From positions 62,001 through 126,000 of the forward strand of contig BGZK01001577.1 of assembly GCA_005406025.1 (NCBI GenBank): a DNA stretch of 64,000 nt, written 5' to 3'. Shown one piece after another: positions 1 to 13,700 of this stretch. Both the position numbers and the translations under genes were made by a program. A model generated the notes under the pieces. That model had not been told where the DNA came from. It did not search any database and was given only the letters and a program-made list of their open reading frames with translations. Each line of letters begins with the position of its first letter. Position 1 is the first letter of the stretch. This DNA is from Eumeta japonica (lineage: Eukaryota; Arthropoda; Insecta; Lepidoptera; Psychidae).

Positions 1-150
1 AAAAATTGGTTTCAGCGTATGCAAAAGTACATCGATCATCATAGTGAATATGTTGAAAAGCAATTAAACCACACATTAAACCACAAACCACATGATAGAT
101 GTTTGTTTCTTTTTGACATTTTAGACACATAAATTGTAGGTCTTATACGA
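1..150 (+). mobile_element. 3' end of a mariner-like element, cut by the window edge
   Basis: The first 70 bases translate to KNWFQRMQKYIDHHSEY, the usual C-terminal end of a mariner transposase. The terminal region is shared with the copy at 39120-39237. The stop codon seen in the other copy is mutated here, so this copy is decayed. Confidence 0.75.
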
Positions 151-1317
151 TTGTACTCGGTATGCATGTACATCACGTCAATCAGCCGGTCGTCCACATG
201 AAAACAATAGGCGGCATGTACACATTTCGATTTACATCGACATCAATGGTTTCCGACATATCGACATGCTGTGATACATCTATGTAAAGTTGTTACTTAA
301 TTTAAACGCAAACGAAAGAGACGCATACGCATTGTGTCTTTCTCTCCCTTTCTATTTCAAATTTTCTACATGTATGCCCATATAGCTAAACTAGAGAATA
401 TTTAGTGAAAGTAATGCGATTTTAATATAGTATATGTTTTTTACTATAGTATATGTTTTATTTTTATAGTATAATTCAAGGTTTTAAGAATACAGAATTA
501 TACGTTTTATCTAAAACGGGTGATAAAACGTATAATACTATATACTTAAAGCTTTAGTATAATAAGTGTTTTTGTTTTGTATTCTATCTCACCTTTAGAC
601 ATCGAAGATTAAGATATCGAAAAAGAATATCGATAAATAGATTATCGATTAAATTGTAATCGATTATTGTGACTGATTTCAAACAAATTATAACACTAAC
701 AACGAAAGAATATATTTTTTCAATCATTGTCATTGCAATATCATAGACCTATCAAATCATTCTAAAAAAAACTGAAATATCAACTTTGACAAGACTCTCA
801 GACTTCGGATACTCTATGCTTACTCAAACCTCCCCATAGAGTATACTGGCATACTACGTATCCATATTGTTAGATTTCTTCACATTTTGAGTGTATTATT
901 GACTATATTATTTCCTATTGTATTTTTGACTTATTATTCGACCACTACCTTTTTTCTAAGGACTTCTGATCTCGCTTTATTTGTATGACTCCAGCTATCG
1001 TAACGAATACATAGTTACTTTCATAACAATACTTCAAATTTTGTGTTTTACCATTATTGGATAATTGAAAAATTTAAGATTCCTATATAATCAGACAACT
1101 TAAGGCAAATTAAATATGACAATATCGTACCAAATGGATAACTCTGCCTGTTCTTTTGGGAAATAAAAGTAAAATTGTATATGAGTGATGCATTCTCTTG
1201 ATTCTTTGACGATTTGATGATTTTAAATGATTTGACTTCCATTAGCATTACGAAAATCAATGCTTTTAGTGGTCCATCATTTTTAACATCTCTTTATCAT
1301 TAAATTCGTTGTCGAAA
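151..1317. other. AT-rich intergenic DNA
   Basis: I see no gene, RNA or recognisable repeat with confidence in this stretch. Confidence 0.5.
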
Positions 1318-2285
1318 AACGATTCACCCTGCAGGCCATTCCTAAAACTTTCCGCCATTGTATTCATGAATGTACTTTTTGAGCTATTCAAGTTCGAAAA
1401 TATATAAAAAACAGTATAAGTTTTAGTGTTTTTTGAGCTCAAAAATTCGAAAGGATGTTGACTCTGTAGGCTAATTCTAAAAGTTCTTGTTACTTTCAAC
1501 CTCAAATCGTTCAAAAATATACCTAGCAGTAGATTAATGAGCACTTCGAGGTCAAAACATAGTTTTAATAACGTTTTGAATAGTCCGAGTTCAAAAATTT
1601 AGATATCTACATTTAAAAAACACTTTTTTTTCATTTCAAGAACAATATATTTCGAATCTGTCGTTGTTTTTGACCAACGGTATGACATTCAACACAGTTT
1701 TTTAAGCAGAAAGAATAACTCATATCAATATATCCAGAATTTTAGAAGTTATTTAAAATAAAAAAACACTTTTTGCTAATATTTCGTTAAGGTTGTCTCT
1801 CGAACGAACCAACAGATTTTGGTGCAGTTTGCATTGTACTACGTTATTTTTCGAAACCAAAAACTGGTTTTATTTTGGAATTTATTCGTAAAGCAGTTTA
1901 ATTGATATTCAAAAAAACATTTTTCGGAAATGATTTCCCCTAGGGATATCTCTTGAAAAAATCAAACGATTTTTATTTATTTTGGAGTTTAAACAACTAT
2001 GTAGAGAGAAGAGTTGATTAAATTTTGGTATCGATAGTTATAGTCGTCTAAAAGTTATTTAAAAAATTAGTTTTTGAACATTTAAATTTTTGATATTTCT
2101 GAAAATCCATTGAGGCAAATTAATTAAAATTTTTAGAAAGTCTAAGTTTATTAAACTCCTTTCGAATATCGCAAACCGCATTTCAATCCGTTAATCCGTT
2201 CAAAAGTTATGAGGTTATACGCGCAGGTGCGCGCGTACACTCACATATACACTCACGCTGGTACAGACATCACTCTGAAAATGGT
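1318..2285 (-). repeat. Long dispersed repeat, reverse copy
   Basis: Read on the minus strand, this stretch matches 36827-37470. Both contain a run of GT-rich sequence followed by AACCTC-TATAACTTTTRAACGG, the TTAGA-TTTCTAAAA stretch, and an end of GCGG(G/A)AAGTTT followed by GGCCT-CAGGGT. No transposase is visible, so it is probably a non-autonomous element. Confidence 0.7.
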
Positions 2286-4284
2286 TAAGATAGATTTCTA
2301 GGACTAAAACATTAAGATCTAATGATAACTTTATTTTTGAAAGTCGGGCTGAAAATAGTGAATTCTAAATTTTTGAAAATTGTTCAGTTATTTTAGTGGG
2401 TAGTTAATAACCATTCACTTTTAAGGGCCGAGTAGCTTAAAAAAGGAATTAGAGCGGTTTAAAAAATTAAATATGTTTTTTTTATATTTTCCAAAAATTG
2501 TAATTATCTGAAGGTATCTCATACAGTGGTGTGCCTAAAAAAAGAAATTCATACCAAAATTTTAGCCATTTTCGATACTATAATTGTCGATTCATGGCAA
2601 TGGGCCATTTTTCCATCTGTATGATTGGAATTTTAAAAACGTATTTCAATAATTCTTTTTATTAAAACATGCGTGTAGAATTTCATATTCTGTTAATAAT
2701 TACTAATAATATATTGGTAATTATTAACAGAATTGAAAAGCTTTATAATTTGCCAAGGAGCATTCTACGCTTAGAACGGTCATGAAGTCAGGTTTAAGTC
2801 ACTAGAGGTAATATAGAGTGCTATTCGTTATGTCACGCCATTAGCCCAGTTTGGCATCCGCAATGTATCGGGATATATCCAACAGTTGTATGACAATAAA
2901 AACCTTGATTATAGAATTGTTTATTAATATTATTATTATTATTAATGATTATATTATGTCTAAAAAACAACTATACGTAAACAGCGACGGTATCTTTTTC
3001 TTTCGTTACAATTTTCATCACGAAAATAATTAGATATCTTTACTATTTTAACTGCAGTCACGACAGTTTAATTACTTCCACTTTAATTTACAATAATTTT
3101 CATTATCTACCTAAATCTCAGGCAGTTAAATTTTTAACTAAGCCATTCGTCTTAGTCACTTAATTAAGGCATTTTAACAGTCATTGGGTGTCATTATTTT
3201 TTCTATCAGCTGCATTAACTTGAAAATATAAACAAAAATTTTTAATGTGGATCTCTTATCGAACTTGGAGTAGCGACTGATACAATCATTTCTATTGTTG
3301 CTGAAACAATTCATCATTCATTACAATAAATGACAATTACCTATATAATATTTTGCCTCAATCTGAACGAAAAATTTAAACATTATGACTTGCATAATTC
3401 ATAAATTATGTAAGCCATAATGTTTGAATTCAGTTTTGTAAAACTGAATAAATCCTTGAATTCGTGGTTCTATAGAGACTTTAAGTCCCCACCATAAATA
3501 TTGTGCGTCATTCTGATAATATTAATAATTATATAGAAGGTTAATATAGAATTTGTCTAAAACATACTGTATTTGACAAGAGGCATCCCGTTAATCTTTT
3601 TATTTCTTCCACAGATTGCATTGCAATTGTTTATATTTCCCCACCATACATTTCGCACATAACGAATAGAGTTATGTAAAATTTTGACTAATTTAATATG
3701 AATTTATATAATATAATATAATAATTGAACGTGATCCTGAAATGAATTCGTAATATCCCCGGATATTTTAATATCGAACTTACCTAGTTCTCAAATAAAT
3801 TGTACTAGTAGCGAAATTTTTATATTTGCAATATGCTTATTAATGTTTTAATGTATCTTGACTTCTTTTTCATTATTTAGAAATAATAAAATGCCTAATT
3901 AAAAATAAGATATCCTAATAACTATGTAAAATTGAAAAAAAAAACGCTATGTAATTACAATTTTTATAAATATAATGCTTATTAAAACTAATGGAAAGTT
4001 GCATAAACAACTTTATATTCAAATAATATAGCTAGGTATTATCACAGCCTAAATAAATTTTACAACAATCTGTGTAAATAGATAAATAAATTTCAGTGAA
4101 TATCAACAATAATTTGATTTTCTTATAAATAACTTAAATGTACAAAATGGCATAACAAATGTGCTTTATAAGAGCAGTGACTTCAAAATAATATTAGACA
4201 CGAACAGCTTATTGTTATCATAAATGTCTATAAAAATACTTTCAAAGCTTAAAGAACAACTATAAAATGACATACAAATTATTG
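2286..4284. other. Intergenic DNA with two short hairpins; 3' flank of the SLC22-like gene
   Basis: There is a perfect 17-base inverted repeat at 2687-2703/2717-2733 and a near-perfect 22-base one at 3377-3425. There is no coding signal. The right side must contain the transporter's 3' untranslated region. Confidence 0.5.
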
Positions 4285-4716
4285 CTAACATTCCTCTCCC
4301 TCGTCGAGTGTGTCCGGTAGCTTTTTCCCTCGCGTGTCCGGTAAGACTAGGCACAGAGCGGCACCGATGAGCGGTATGACGCCGAATATTAACGGAGGGA
4401 ACCAACTAATGGTATGGCCCAGTGTTGCCACGAACGGCGCCACCATAGATCCCACACGAGCTGCGGTCGAGGACAATCCGACGCCGGAGTTCCTCACGAC
4501 GGTGGGGAACACTTCGCCTGCGTATAGGTATACGGTCGCGAAGGATATGCTCATACCCCAGAGGCCGATGCAGCCTAGCGCGAGATGGCCGATCCCGTTA
4601 GATGGAACAGCGATGATGAGAAGACAGCTAAGTCCGGTGACGCAGTTGGCACTCATGAGGGTAATCTTCCTTCCTAGTTTCTTGTTGGCAAAGATCGCAA
4701 TGATTGTGCCGGGTAT
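4285..4716 (-). CDS. SLC22-like gene, last coding exon (TM8-TM12 and C-terminus)
   Basis: The exon follows a TTTCAG acceptor in phase 0 and ends with TAG at 4287-4285. It encodes about residues 365-507, including the loop NKKLGRK, the TM10-11 motif YAGEVFPT followed by RNSG, and a cytoplasmic tail PDTRGKKLPDT that fits the family C-terminal consensus. It is clearly more GC-rich than the flanking introns. I did not find an unambiguous AATAAA close downstream. Confidence 0.94.
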   Translation of the reverse strand: MPGTIIAIFANKKLGRKITLMSANCVTGLSCLLIIAVPSNGIGHLALGCIGLWGMSISFATVYLYAGEVFPTVVRNSGVGLSSTAARVGSMVAPFVATLGHTISWFPPLIFGVIPLIGAALCLVLPDTRGKKLPDTLDEGEEC

Positions 4717-7700
4717 CTGAAATGCAGAAAAGGTCGTTTATTCTAGAGAAAGTTATAAATATTCGCTCTACAAAAAAAAAACTGGTCAAGTGCGAGTTTG
4801 ACTCGCTTAGCGATGTTTCAATATACCGTTACACGAAATATTTACAGAAAAATGTGTTTTTTCTTTCATTCGGGTTGGGATTCTTAGCGTGAATCTTCCT
4901 CACACTTAGCCGGTTTTCATTTTAATTTTTTATTTTTCTAAGAAAAAGTATAACCGTTTTTAAGATAGAGCAAAAACAAAAAAAAAATCGTGAAAAAAAA
5001 GTTTCTTGTATTGGCACCCTATCATTTTTTACCTTTTTTTATTATAGTTTAGGATATCAACCTTAATAACTTATTTTTTATGAAGAGTTTAACGGTTACT
5101 TATTACGATTCAAAAGATATAGCCATTTAAAGGCAGTACAGATGGACGAACGGAAAGACGACGTAGGCTTAATTACAGGGTCCTGTTGGCAGCCATTGCG
5201 TACAGAACCCTAAAAAGAGATGAGATTGAATTGAAGTGAAGAATATTTTGATATTTCGACAAATACAAAGCACTCCTATGATAGGTTATATAGTTAAATT
5301 TTAATTATTTGTTGTGATAATGTAATATTCTATTCAAATTGAACCTAATATAATCGTAAGAAACGAAAAACATCTATTGAAGTAGGATAATAATTAAAAA
5401 AAAAATTTATTTCAATAAGCTATTTGATATGAAATAAAAACATCAATATGGAAGAGTTGCTTCAATTTCATTCTAAGTAATGTAACTAACTTGGTAACTT
5501 CATCGAAAATTACTGAGTTTTTCCACGGTTATTGTGTGATGAATCTTTGATGAATGAGAATTTATATTTATAGTGATAAACAAAGCGTTTATTCATAATG
5601 CTATTATTGTAAACGTCATTAATACGATAATTTTGCATTTGTTTATAAACAAATTTTGGAGAATGATCATTATTTTTCAACAATTATAAGAATTTTTAAG
5701 TACTTCGTATTATGTTTGATAACAGGATTTTCCAGGCAGAGCAACGAATAATAACACTATTAATACTTTTTAATTGGTTACGTTTAAATATTAATGACGT
5801 AGGTACGATAGTACATTATTGAAATCATTATCATCATTATTTACCTGTATAGCAGCAGAAATCGCGACGTTCAAGAATATATTTCCTGACACTTGGCCAA
5901 TGTATTGCGAGACACCATAGAAACATATTCCACACACTAGCCAATTGAAACAGATTGCTAAAGTGCGTATGCGCAGCCGCGGTGTTTTGAATAGAGCGAT
6001 GAATGAAGCGGGTTCCTCTTTTTGAGAGTTCACTCCCTCCGCCATCTTCTGAAGAGACGAGGCGATGTATTCCGTTGGGCGGCCATTGCTGTAATAAAGA
6101 AAAAAATGGCATAAAACTGAGCGTTCAGATTTTCCATTTTTTTAATGACAAAGAATTCTTGTTGAAAACCTATAAAGTCTAATTCAATTGTATTGAGAAG
6201 CAATATTTAGCACTTGTTGTATTCTATTACCCTATTTATGCGAAAAATGAAAAAAAAGGACGAGCAATACGCTCGTGCTTGTTTTTCATTGACGTCTTTG
6301 ACGAGTCATCATTATCATTTTCTTTCGATATTTATCGTTTTATCTGGACAAGCTTTAAAGTGTGTATTCACTTGTCTGTTTATAAGATATAAAAATAAGT
6401 AAGTAAGTACTACATCGATGCAATAATACTACTAAACGGTTCGTCCCGTAGAGAAACACAAACAAAAAAATGTAATATGAACGAAGTTTATGTCTTGTTG
6501 AAGTAAAAAAACATACAGCAGTCGTCGGGAACTGCCGACAGAACTAAAAAGTTAAAGTGAGATTTTTTTTAGATTTTTCGCATTAATACTAGTATTAAAA
6601 ATTGTAATATTAAAATATCATAATTTGTAAACTATAATATTAACATTAGTCTGGATTTTACATCTATTGGCACTCCGTGAAACAATTATATATATTCCTA
6701 TACAATTTATTTATTAATCAAAACACACGATGGGCTGCGTAAGCTTAGTAAGTTTAAATTAGCAGTCAATTATTAATTAAGTTTGATATTGCAAAATTTA
6801 AAACTTTTAATTTATACGAAACAATAATAATGTTGCAATCGAATAAAATTTAAAAACATAATTTTTAAATATACAAAAAACTTCAAATATACTGTTAACG
6901 TTAGCATGTCGGTAACGCGAACTCGTAAGATTTTACTCATCCAAAAATCGCCCAACGCACATAAAGAAGGTTTCACTTATCGACATCAGCATGTCGGTGA
7001 CGTGAAAACAATAAGATATTCCCCTACCGAAAATCGCTTTAGGCGTCCAAAGAAGTTTTTCACTTCAAAAAATGATAAGTAATTATATTTACACTTTTGC
7101 TGCATTTTCTAGGATTTTCACAGCTTCGTCCGTTCTTCCAGTAGTCATGAGCCATCTAGGCGATTCGGGCAACAAGAAGTAGTAACTCAGGAACAAAACA
7201 GATGGCAAGGAGATGGCCAACTGGAACTTATCCCAGTCTCGGAGGTAGTAGCCGAAGAGTGCTAGAGATAAGTGGCCCAGATTGAATGGTATCTGATATA
7301 GGATACCAACTGCGTCCCTGTAACGCGTGCCGATCAATTCCATGATGATGACGAAGCTGGTGACCATCGTGCCTCCAGTGACTACGGCGAGTATGAACCG
7401 CATGATAGTGAACATATACCAGTTGACGGAATAAGCGGTCGCCACACCCGAAACTAATTGTATTAAGACGGCACCCAAGAATGGAGTTCTTCTACCAAAC
7501 CTGAAATTATAAAAAAAAATATTTCATAACAAGGCAACACAAGTGGCTATTAAATTCTTACATGTAATAGGCGAGTCTAATATTGGATGGTCACCTTGCT
7601 TACAAACGATCAAGTATTTTTTATGTTCAAATTTGCATTAGATTATTTGCCTCAAACATCTTATAATATATTATACAATATACACTAAACAAATCCGGAT

Positions 7701-10700
7701 TGCATATTTCCAATCAGGGCTTTAATTAAAGTAATACTGTGGTAATGATGTTAAGAAAACAAAATAACAATAATTTCGCATAATATGTAGCGGATACTAT
7801 TAATTTGTTTGTTAGATTGCCGCCCGTGGGGTCATTCGCGATCACGCCATTCTCAATATCTCCCGTTTGAGTGCCAAGTCCATCGTCTTGAATCATGCGT
7901 GACACTGAACTGATAACTGCGTCAAAACCAGATTTCGTAATCATCGGGAAAAATGGCGAATATAAAATTATGCATTATTTATAAGCCTCTTAAAAACGGA
8001 ACTCTTTGAATATTATGACCAATCTTCAAGGTTACGAAAAATTTGAAATCTTATCCTGTTGATAACTGATTAATAATTTAGTTTTGTAATATGTAAATAT
8101 TTAATTCTCAATCACGTTTCTGTTGAATTGATTTGAATTGAATTTTCTTTGTTGAATAGCTTGTAATCCCGATATATATACAGTATAAAAGTACACAATA
8201 CTTTATACTAAGGAAAACAACACCGATGTTCATTGAAATTTAATTTTAAACGTACATAATATTATTTTATAATTAATATCCGTTAAATTTTAATGGTGTA
8301 AGGTATTACATCATGTTATTTTAAAATGAACAAACCTGTCCGATAGATAGCCGAAGAGCATGTTGCCGACCAAAATGCCAAGCATGAAGATGGTCTGCGT
8401 CAAATTCTTCAGCCATTGTCTATTGCAAACTAGATCCCATTGAGAGATGATGGTTTCCCTGAAAGTGCCCCGGTCGTATTCGAAGAGGCTGCAATTGTCT
8501 GAGCAGACGTTATCGAAAACGTCGGAACCTTCGGAGCATCTGAAGTCCATTGGCGGGGCGAGGAAGATGATGCTCATTTGGTGCCACGCGACCGGGAACT
8601 TGACGAGGAACACAACGAAGCATATCCATATTTGCCACTTTCCGATCGCGCCTATGGCTCTAGTGAGAGGATCTTCGTCTACTTTCTGCACTTCGACGTC
8701 TTTGTTTTCGTTCGTTGACACTGAAACAATGAAATTGAAAGAAGGTCATGATTTTATTCATAAATTTTCTTCAATAAAAGAAGAACCAGTACTAAATAAT
8801 ATCTTGTGTGAGAAGACACTCTATGAGCAGATTATCTGCAAGCAGAGCTATAATCAAATATGAAATTATTTTTAATGGTAATTTAGTGCTGTTTCCATTA
8901 TGGTAAATGACTGCACAATTGAGCTTTTTCAATAAAAAAATGTTTTATTTTACGAATAAACGAATAGAGAGCATTCATTATTTCATTGTATAGTAAGATG
9001 TGCACGACATTTCATATAATTTTAGCGATACCTTTAAAGTCGTTAAAGTCAGAAATAATAAATAAAAATTAGTAGATGTAATAATCCTAAATTAATAATG
9101 ATCAATGATGGATAATCTTTTACATTTTAATTAAATTATTATTTTTACATTATTTTAATAATGATGACCGTCACTAACTTCACTGACAGCGAAGTGATAA
9201 AATTTTATGGAACATAGAGCACCTTGTTTTAAAATGTTAATTATGAAATTCGCTCTATGTCGGATTTTAATACAACAAAAAAAATGAAATAGAATAAATA
9301 AAATAGGCGTCCAAAAACATATTTTTGTTCTTCATTATAATACCACGTCAAGCTTTTTAGGATCCACCTGTTTCAAATTAGTCGGCTTTGCATATTCAAC
9401 ACTTCTACAGTCAAAACATTAACATAACTATTATTAAGATGCTGTTCTTTGAAATGTTTTCTCTTTACAATATTTCATTATTCACATTTAGTGACGTCTA
9501 GAAGCTGTTCTTTTATCCATTTTCATTAAGTCTATAAATAACGAGGCCAATAAAAAGATTAAAAAGCATTTCAGACTTAGACACGTACCTACATACTGTA
9601 GTGGAGCATGTATGTCAATTTGGTACTGAAATATTGACATACAAACTCGCTCTGACTATCGCTATTCCCATAAACACCACCGACTGAATCGTGGACGTAC
9701 CTAGGTTTAATATCGGAGAAGGACTGGTGGGAGGTGGTTTTAAGAAAATAAAGTAACTAAAATGTGCACGAAATGACATTATAATCCATAAAAAATCGAG
9801 GGCAGTTAAGAACTTCCAAAGGCCCCCTGGCTACGTCCTAGAAACAAATCCCTATCGAATTAGTCAGTTAAATTTTCCTTCTGTTTTCGAGCCCAATAAC
9901 CGATTGTTCACAATAGATGCTAAACAAAACTTGAACACGTGCAGAGTTATTAAAAGTTTAACAATTGAACTGACATCGAGACATCATTATAACGGTTTCG
10001 AACTCAACTTACTTTTAAGTACGATACGACAAAATTATCAGGCTGAAATAGACATGTTTAGTATACATTGATCTAACAGTCAATAATTCTTGTAATGACA
10101 TCGTTCAACGAAATTCGTTTCCTATTTCTTTACTTGCGGGAATAGATAAATGTGTTTACGACAGAATTGAATGGAGTTTCAAAAAATTTTTCAACACTAA
10201 AGAAATAAGATATTTACAATGTAAATTACAGTTTTTTCCTAAACGAAGCTTGTTTTCAAAAGGCGCCCGTTTATTGACCACAAATAGATACGTCTTAACG
10301 TGTCCTATTTAGGGTTTTAGGGTCTTTTTAGGGTCCAAGCCAAATTGGCAAAAACGGAATCTTTATAATTTCGTCACGTCCGTCCGTTCGTTCGTCCGTC
10401 CGTCTGTCCGTATGTCCCAGGCATTTTATTCAAAAACTGATGAAATTTATAGTGTAGGCGTCTTGTATAGGCCGCTACTTCATTTGGTAGTTAAATAATA
10501 AAAGTACATATTTCTATGGGAGAATACCGTACATGTAACAGAAGTTGAAACAATTTTTTTTCAGCAAACATTAACAAGTGGCACGTATTTCGACATTTAT
10601 TAAAAAAAAAAGTTAAGGTTTCTAAGCAATTTTTCTGATTACGTGAATACTTTCGGAAATAATCGCTCTAATGTATGTTAGCAGAAATTGTGGCCCCCCT

Positions 10701-13700
10701 TTATTTTCTAAGCCGTATGTCCAAAAAAGATGAAAAAGATAACGGAGGAAACACTAAATAAACACTTTCCATGAAAATTATTTTGAACATGGTAGAATAT
10801 ACTATTTTTGAATTATTGCCGAAAAACTGCGCTTCTCAACAAAAGGACGCAAGTGCCATGAAGATACGCTTTTTTGCTGATGAATTTTAGGTTACATTAG
10901 TTTAATAGTAATAGTCAACATACCTACTTGTTTTCCTAGTTGTAGGCAACTGAAGTGCTTATAACTATTGTGTGCGGAAAACATGGAAAAAGTGTAGCAA
11001 CGTACATTTTTCATCTGTAATGCATTTCTTTATAATAATGGTTTCGGAACCCTGTAATGAGCATATTCCAAAATGCTCTTAGCCAGTTTTTTTTGCATTA
11101 AATAGAATATAACATCACCAAAAAAAAGAGTTTAGCATTATTTTTGGAAAAAATAATATTTTTTTTCTGTTGCAAGCCATTTCTAGAATAAAGAGTTCAT
11201 TCAGTACATACACGTAAAATATAATACTATGTATAAGATAAGGTGGCTATACGTATATGTCCGTCCGTTTGTGCATTTAATTCTTCTAAACTACTCAATG
11301 GGTTTTGATATGGTTTGCACTATCATTTAGAGCATTTTTTTTGGAAGGATTATATAATTATATACAATATAGATATATTTTAGTTAGGGAAAATAAGGAA
11401 AAGTACATCTTTTGTAATAAAGTCGCAAAAAAAAAAAATGTTTTAGGGCACTTACATTGTCCTATACGATACGCTGGCTAAATGTCATGAGATGTATCAA
11501 TATAATGCGGATTTACGTATCTAACAAAGACCTACAGAAAAGTCTACGATGGAATATGTTTATCTATTAAAGATAACCCACAGCAATCATTTTATCTTCG
11601 GCATATGTAATGCGTTATATTTGCGAAGCGATTCAATGCGACGATGTTTTATGTTATTTACGTTGGACTTTTAATGTATATCAAAATTTTATTTTACACC
11701 GTGCAAGATATGAATATGAGTATCAGTGCGTTCGTTCTCTCTAGGCCTGCGTAACTCACTCTTCCTATTGAGTTGAGACTTTGGTGAAAAAACGAATATT
11801 TGCTTCTAACTCCGTCCGTGTATTTGTACCAATTAATCCAATTACTGGACCGATTCTAAAAACTTTCATTATTAGAAACCTACATAATGCCTTAGTGATT
11901 TATTTCACTATTGACATATTCCTTCGTAAAAATCTGCAACAATGACCGGTAACGAAATCTTCATTGGACGCGGGAAAAAAAGCGAAATCGAGACAGGGAT
12001 CGGAATCGAAATCCAGTGTGTAACTAGTTTCAGACACAAAAGCGTGACGGGGAACAGAATCAAGTACAGTACCGCGATCAGAATCGAAAGCGGGGCTACG
12101 ATTGGGATTAACAGCGCGACCGATCGATATAAAAGACGAATGAGTTCATTAAATGAGTTTGCGGGCGAAGCTACGAACAGAAAGCTAGTAAATAATATTT
12201 TGAATGAAGTCTCTAAAAATGAGAACTCAATTTAATAGGTAGTTAACAATTAGAATGGATATGATGTCGTTTATTGCTTAGCTGCGTTTCATCGAATATT
12301 AATTTTGTATTGTAAAAATATTTACTAAGTATACCGTTAGTTCTTTTTTCCAGGACAATTTAATATTTGTATGGACACAAATTGCGATTCTTAGTTAAGA
12401 TAGATTAGTTCTTTCGTGGCGCACAACCAGGAAAACCAAAGAATGAGGTGTCACACGTCTTCGCTTCATACATTTGGTTCATAAGCCAGATACATTAGCG
12501 ATAACCTACAGTCTGGTAGAAGACCGTTGTAATTTTTGAGTCACGCAGCATGAGGGTCAACTGTCATATTGATATCATTATGTGATTATAGCTACCGGTT
12601 GAAATCGGTTTCGTTGGCCATTACTTGTTCATTGTTGTACAGTAGACAACACAATATAGATTATAGATACGAACAGAAAAACTATTTGCCAACGCTGTAA
12701 AAAAAAAATATTTAATAATTCTGAGTGTCGTTCACGATATATGAACTTGGGTAATAATAATATTAATACTTAATCCTTTGTAATTATTTGGTCTTTCAAA
12801 CGAATGCGTTTGCATTTAGCGTGAATATTTCTAAGCACTAAATTTAAATACGCAAGAGACAGTGTGGAGTTAAGAGTTTTACAGCGTTGTGCGTATAAAA
12901 ATCTATTTTAAAAATAGCTTTCCTGTGAGACGCTATTCACGCATGTGTAATGAATTTTAAAATTAGTTACGAGATTAGATTGTGAATTCTAGAGAAATCA
13001 GTGACGTACAGAATAATTATTAGATATTTCTCTTTTGAGTAAATATTTACAGGCCTGACGATGTTCTCATTAATAAATTGCAATTGCAATTAATCATCTT
13101 GCGAATGCATTAACGATCAATACAAGTGGCCACTCATCCGTCAACTGGGGCATTAATTATTATGTCATTATTGTGTGTTAATTAATTATTTTGTTTTGAA
13201 TTGACGAAAGACTATGTGCCTTGCGAAAATCCATCATTTCAGGATTAGTGTATGTATTTACCAGTCGACAGAGTATGTGAAAACCCTATAAGTTGAGCGA
13301 GCTAAGTAAGCGCATGGAAACGTCGTGTGAATCAAATTTAATGTATGCCTGACTTCACTTATGGCAATATTATATTAAGTCATTTTTTTCGGATCGAAAA
13401 AAAACCCATTGATTTTTTTTTAAATAAATACGAATTGTTTTGAAAACAGCGTATATTATTTTATGTATTATTAAAAGTTCTAACAAATACATAATCATGA
13501 ATTTCTCCGATTATCGGATAATTACCAACAACCCTGACTATACAGAAAAACTGACAATAAATAATAAACATTTTCATGAAATATATATCCGAATTTTGAA
13601 ATTTGTTATATTAAAATTTAATTATACGCGATAAGACAATTGTAATAAATGAATAACCTAATTTATTAAATACTTAAAACCTAACGGATTTTAAGAAATA

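Noticed and set aside
4310..4720. Plus-strand open frame of 136 residues
   Set aside because: It lies antisense to the last exon of the SLC22-like gene, whose family match and splice phases are decisive.
5837..6112. Alternative frame over transporter exon 4
   Set aside because: It has no match to the family, and the other frame gives the expected TM7 sequence with correct phases.
8447..8863. Plus-strand open frame of 138 residues
   Set aside because: It is antisense to exon 2 of the transporter and runs into the intron with no protein-like features.
11942..12235. Open frame of 97 residues rich in GIEI/ESGA repeats
   Set aside because: It translates a degenerate GGAATC repeat that recurs near 59.6 kb. 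It is not a gene.
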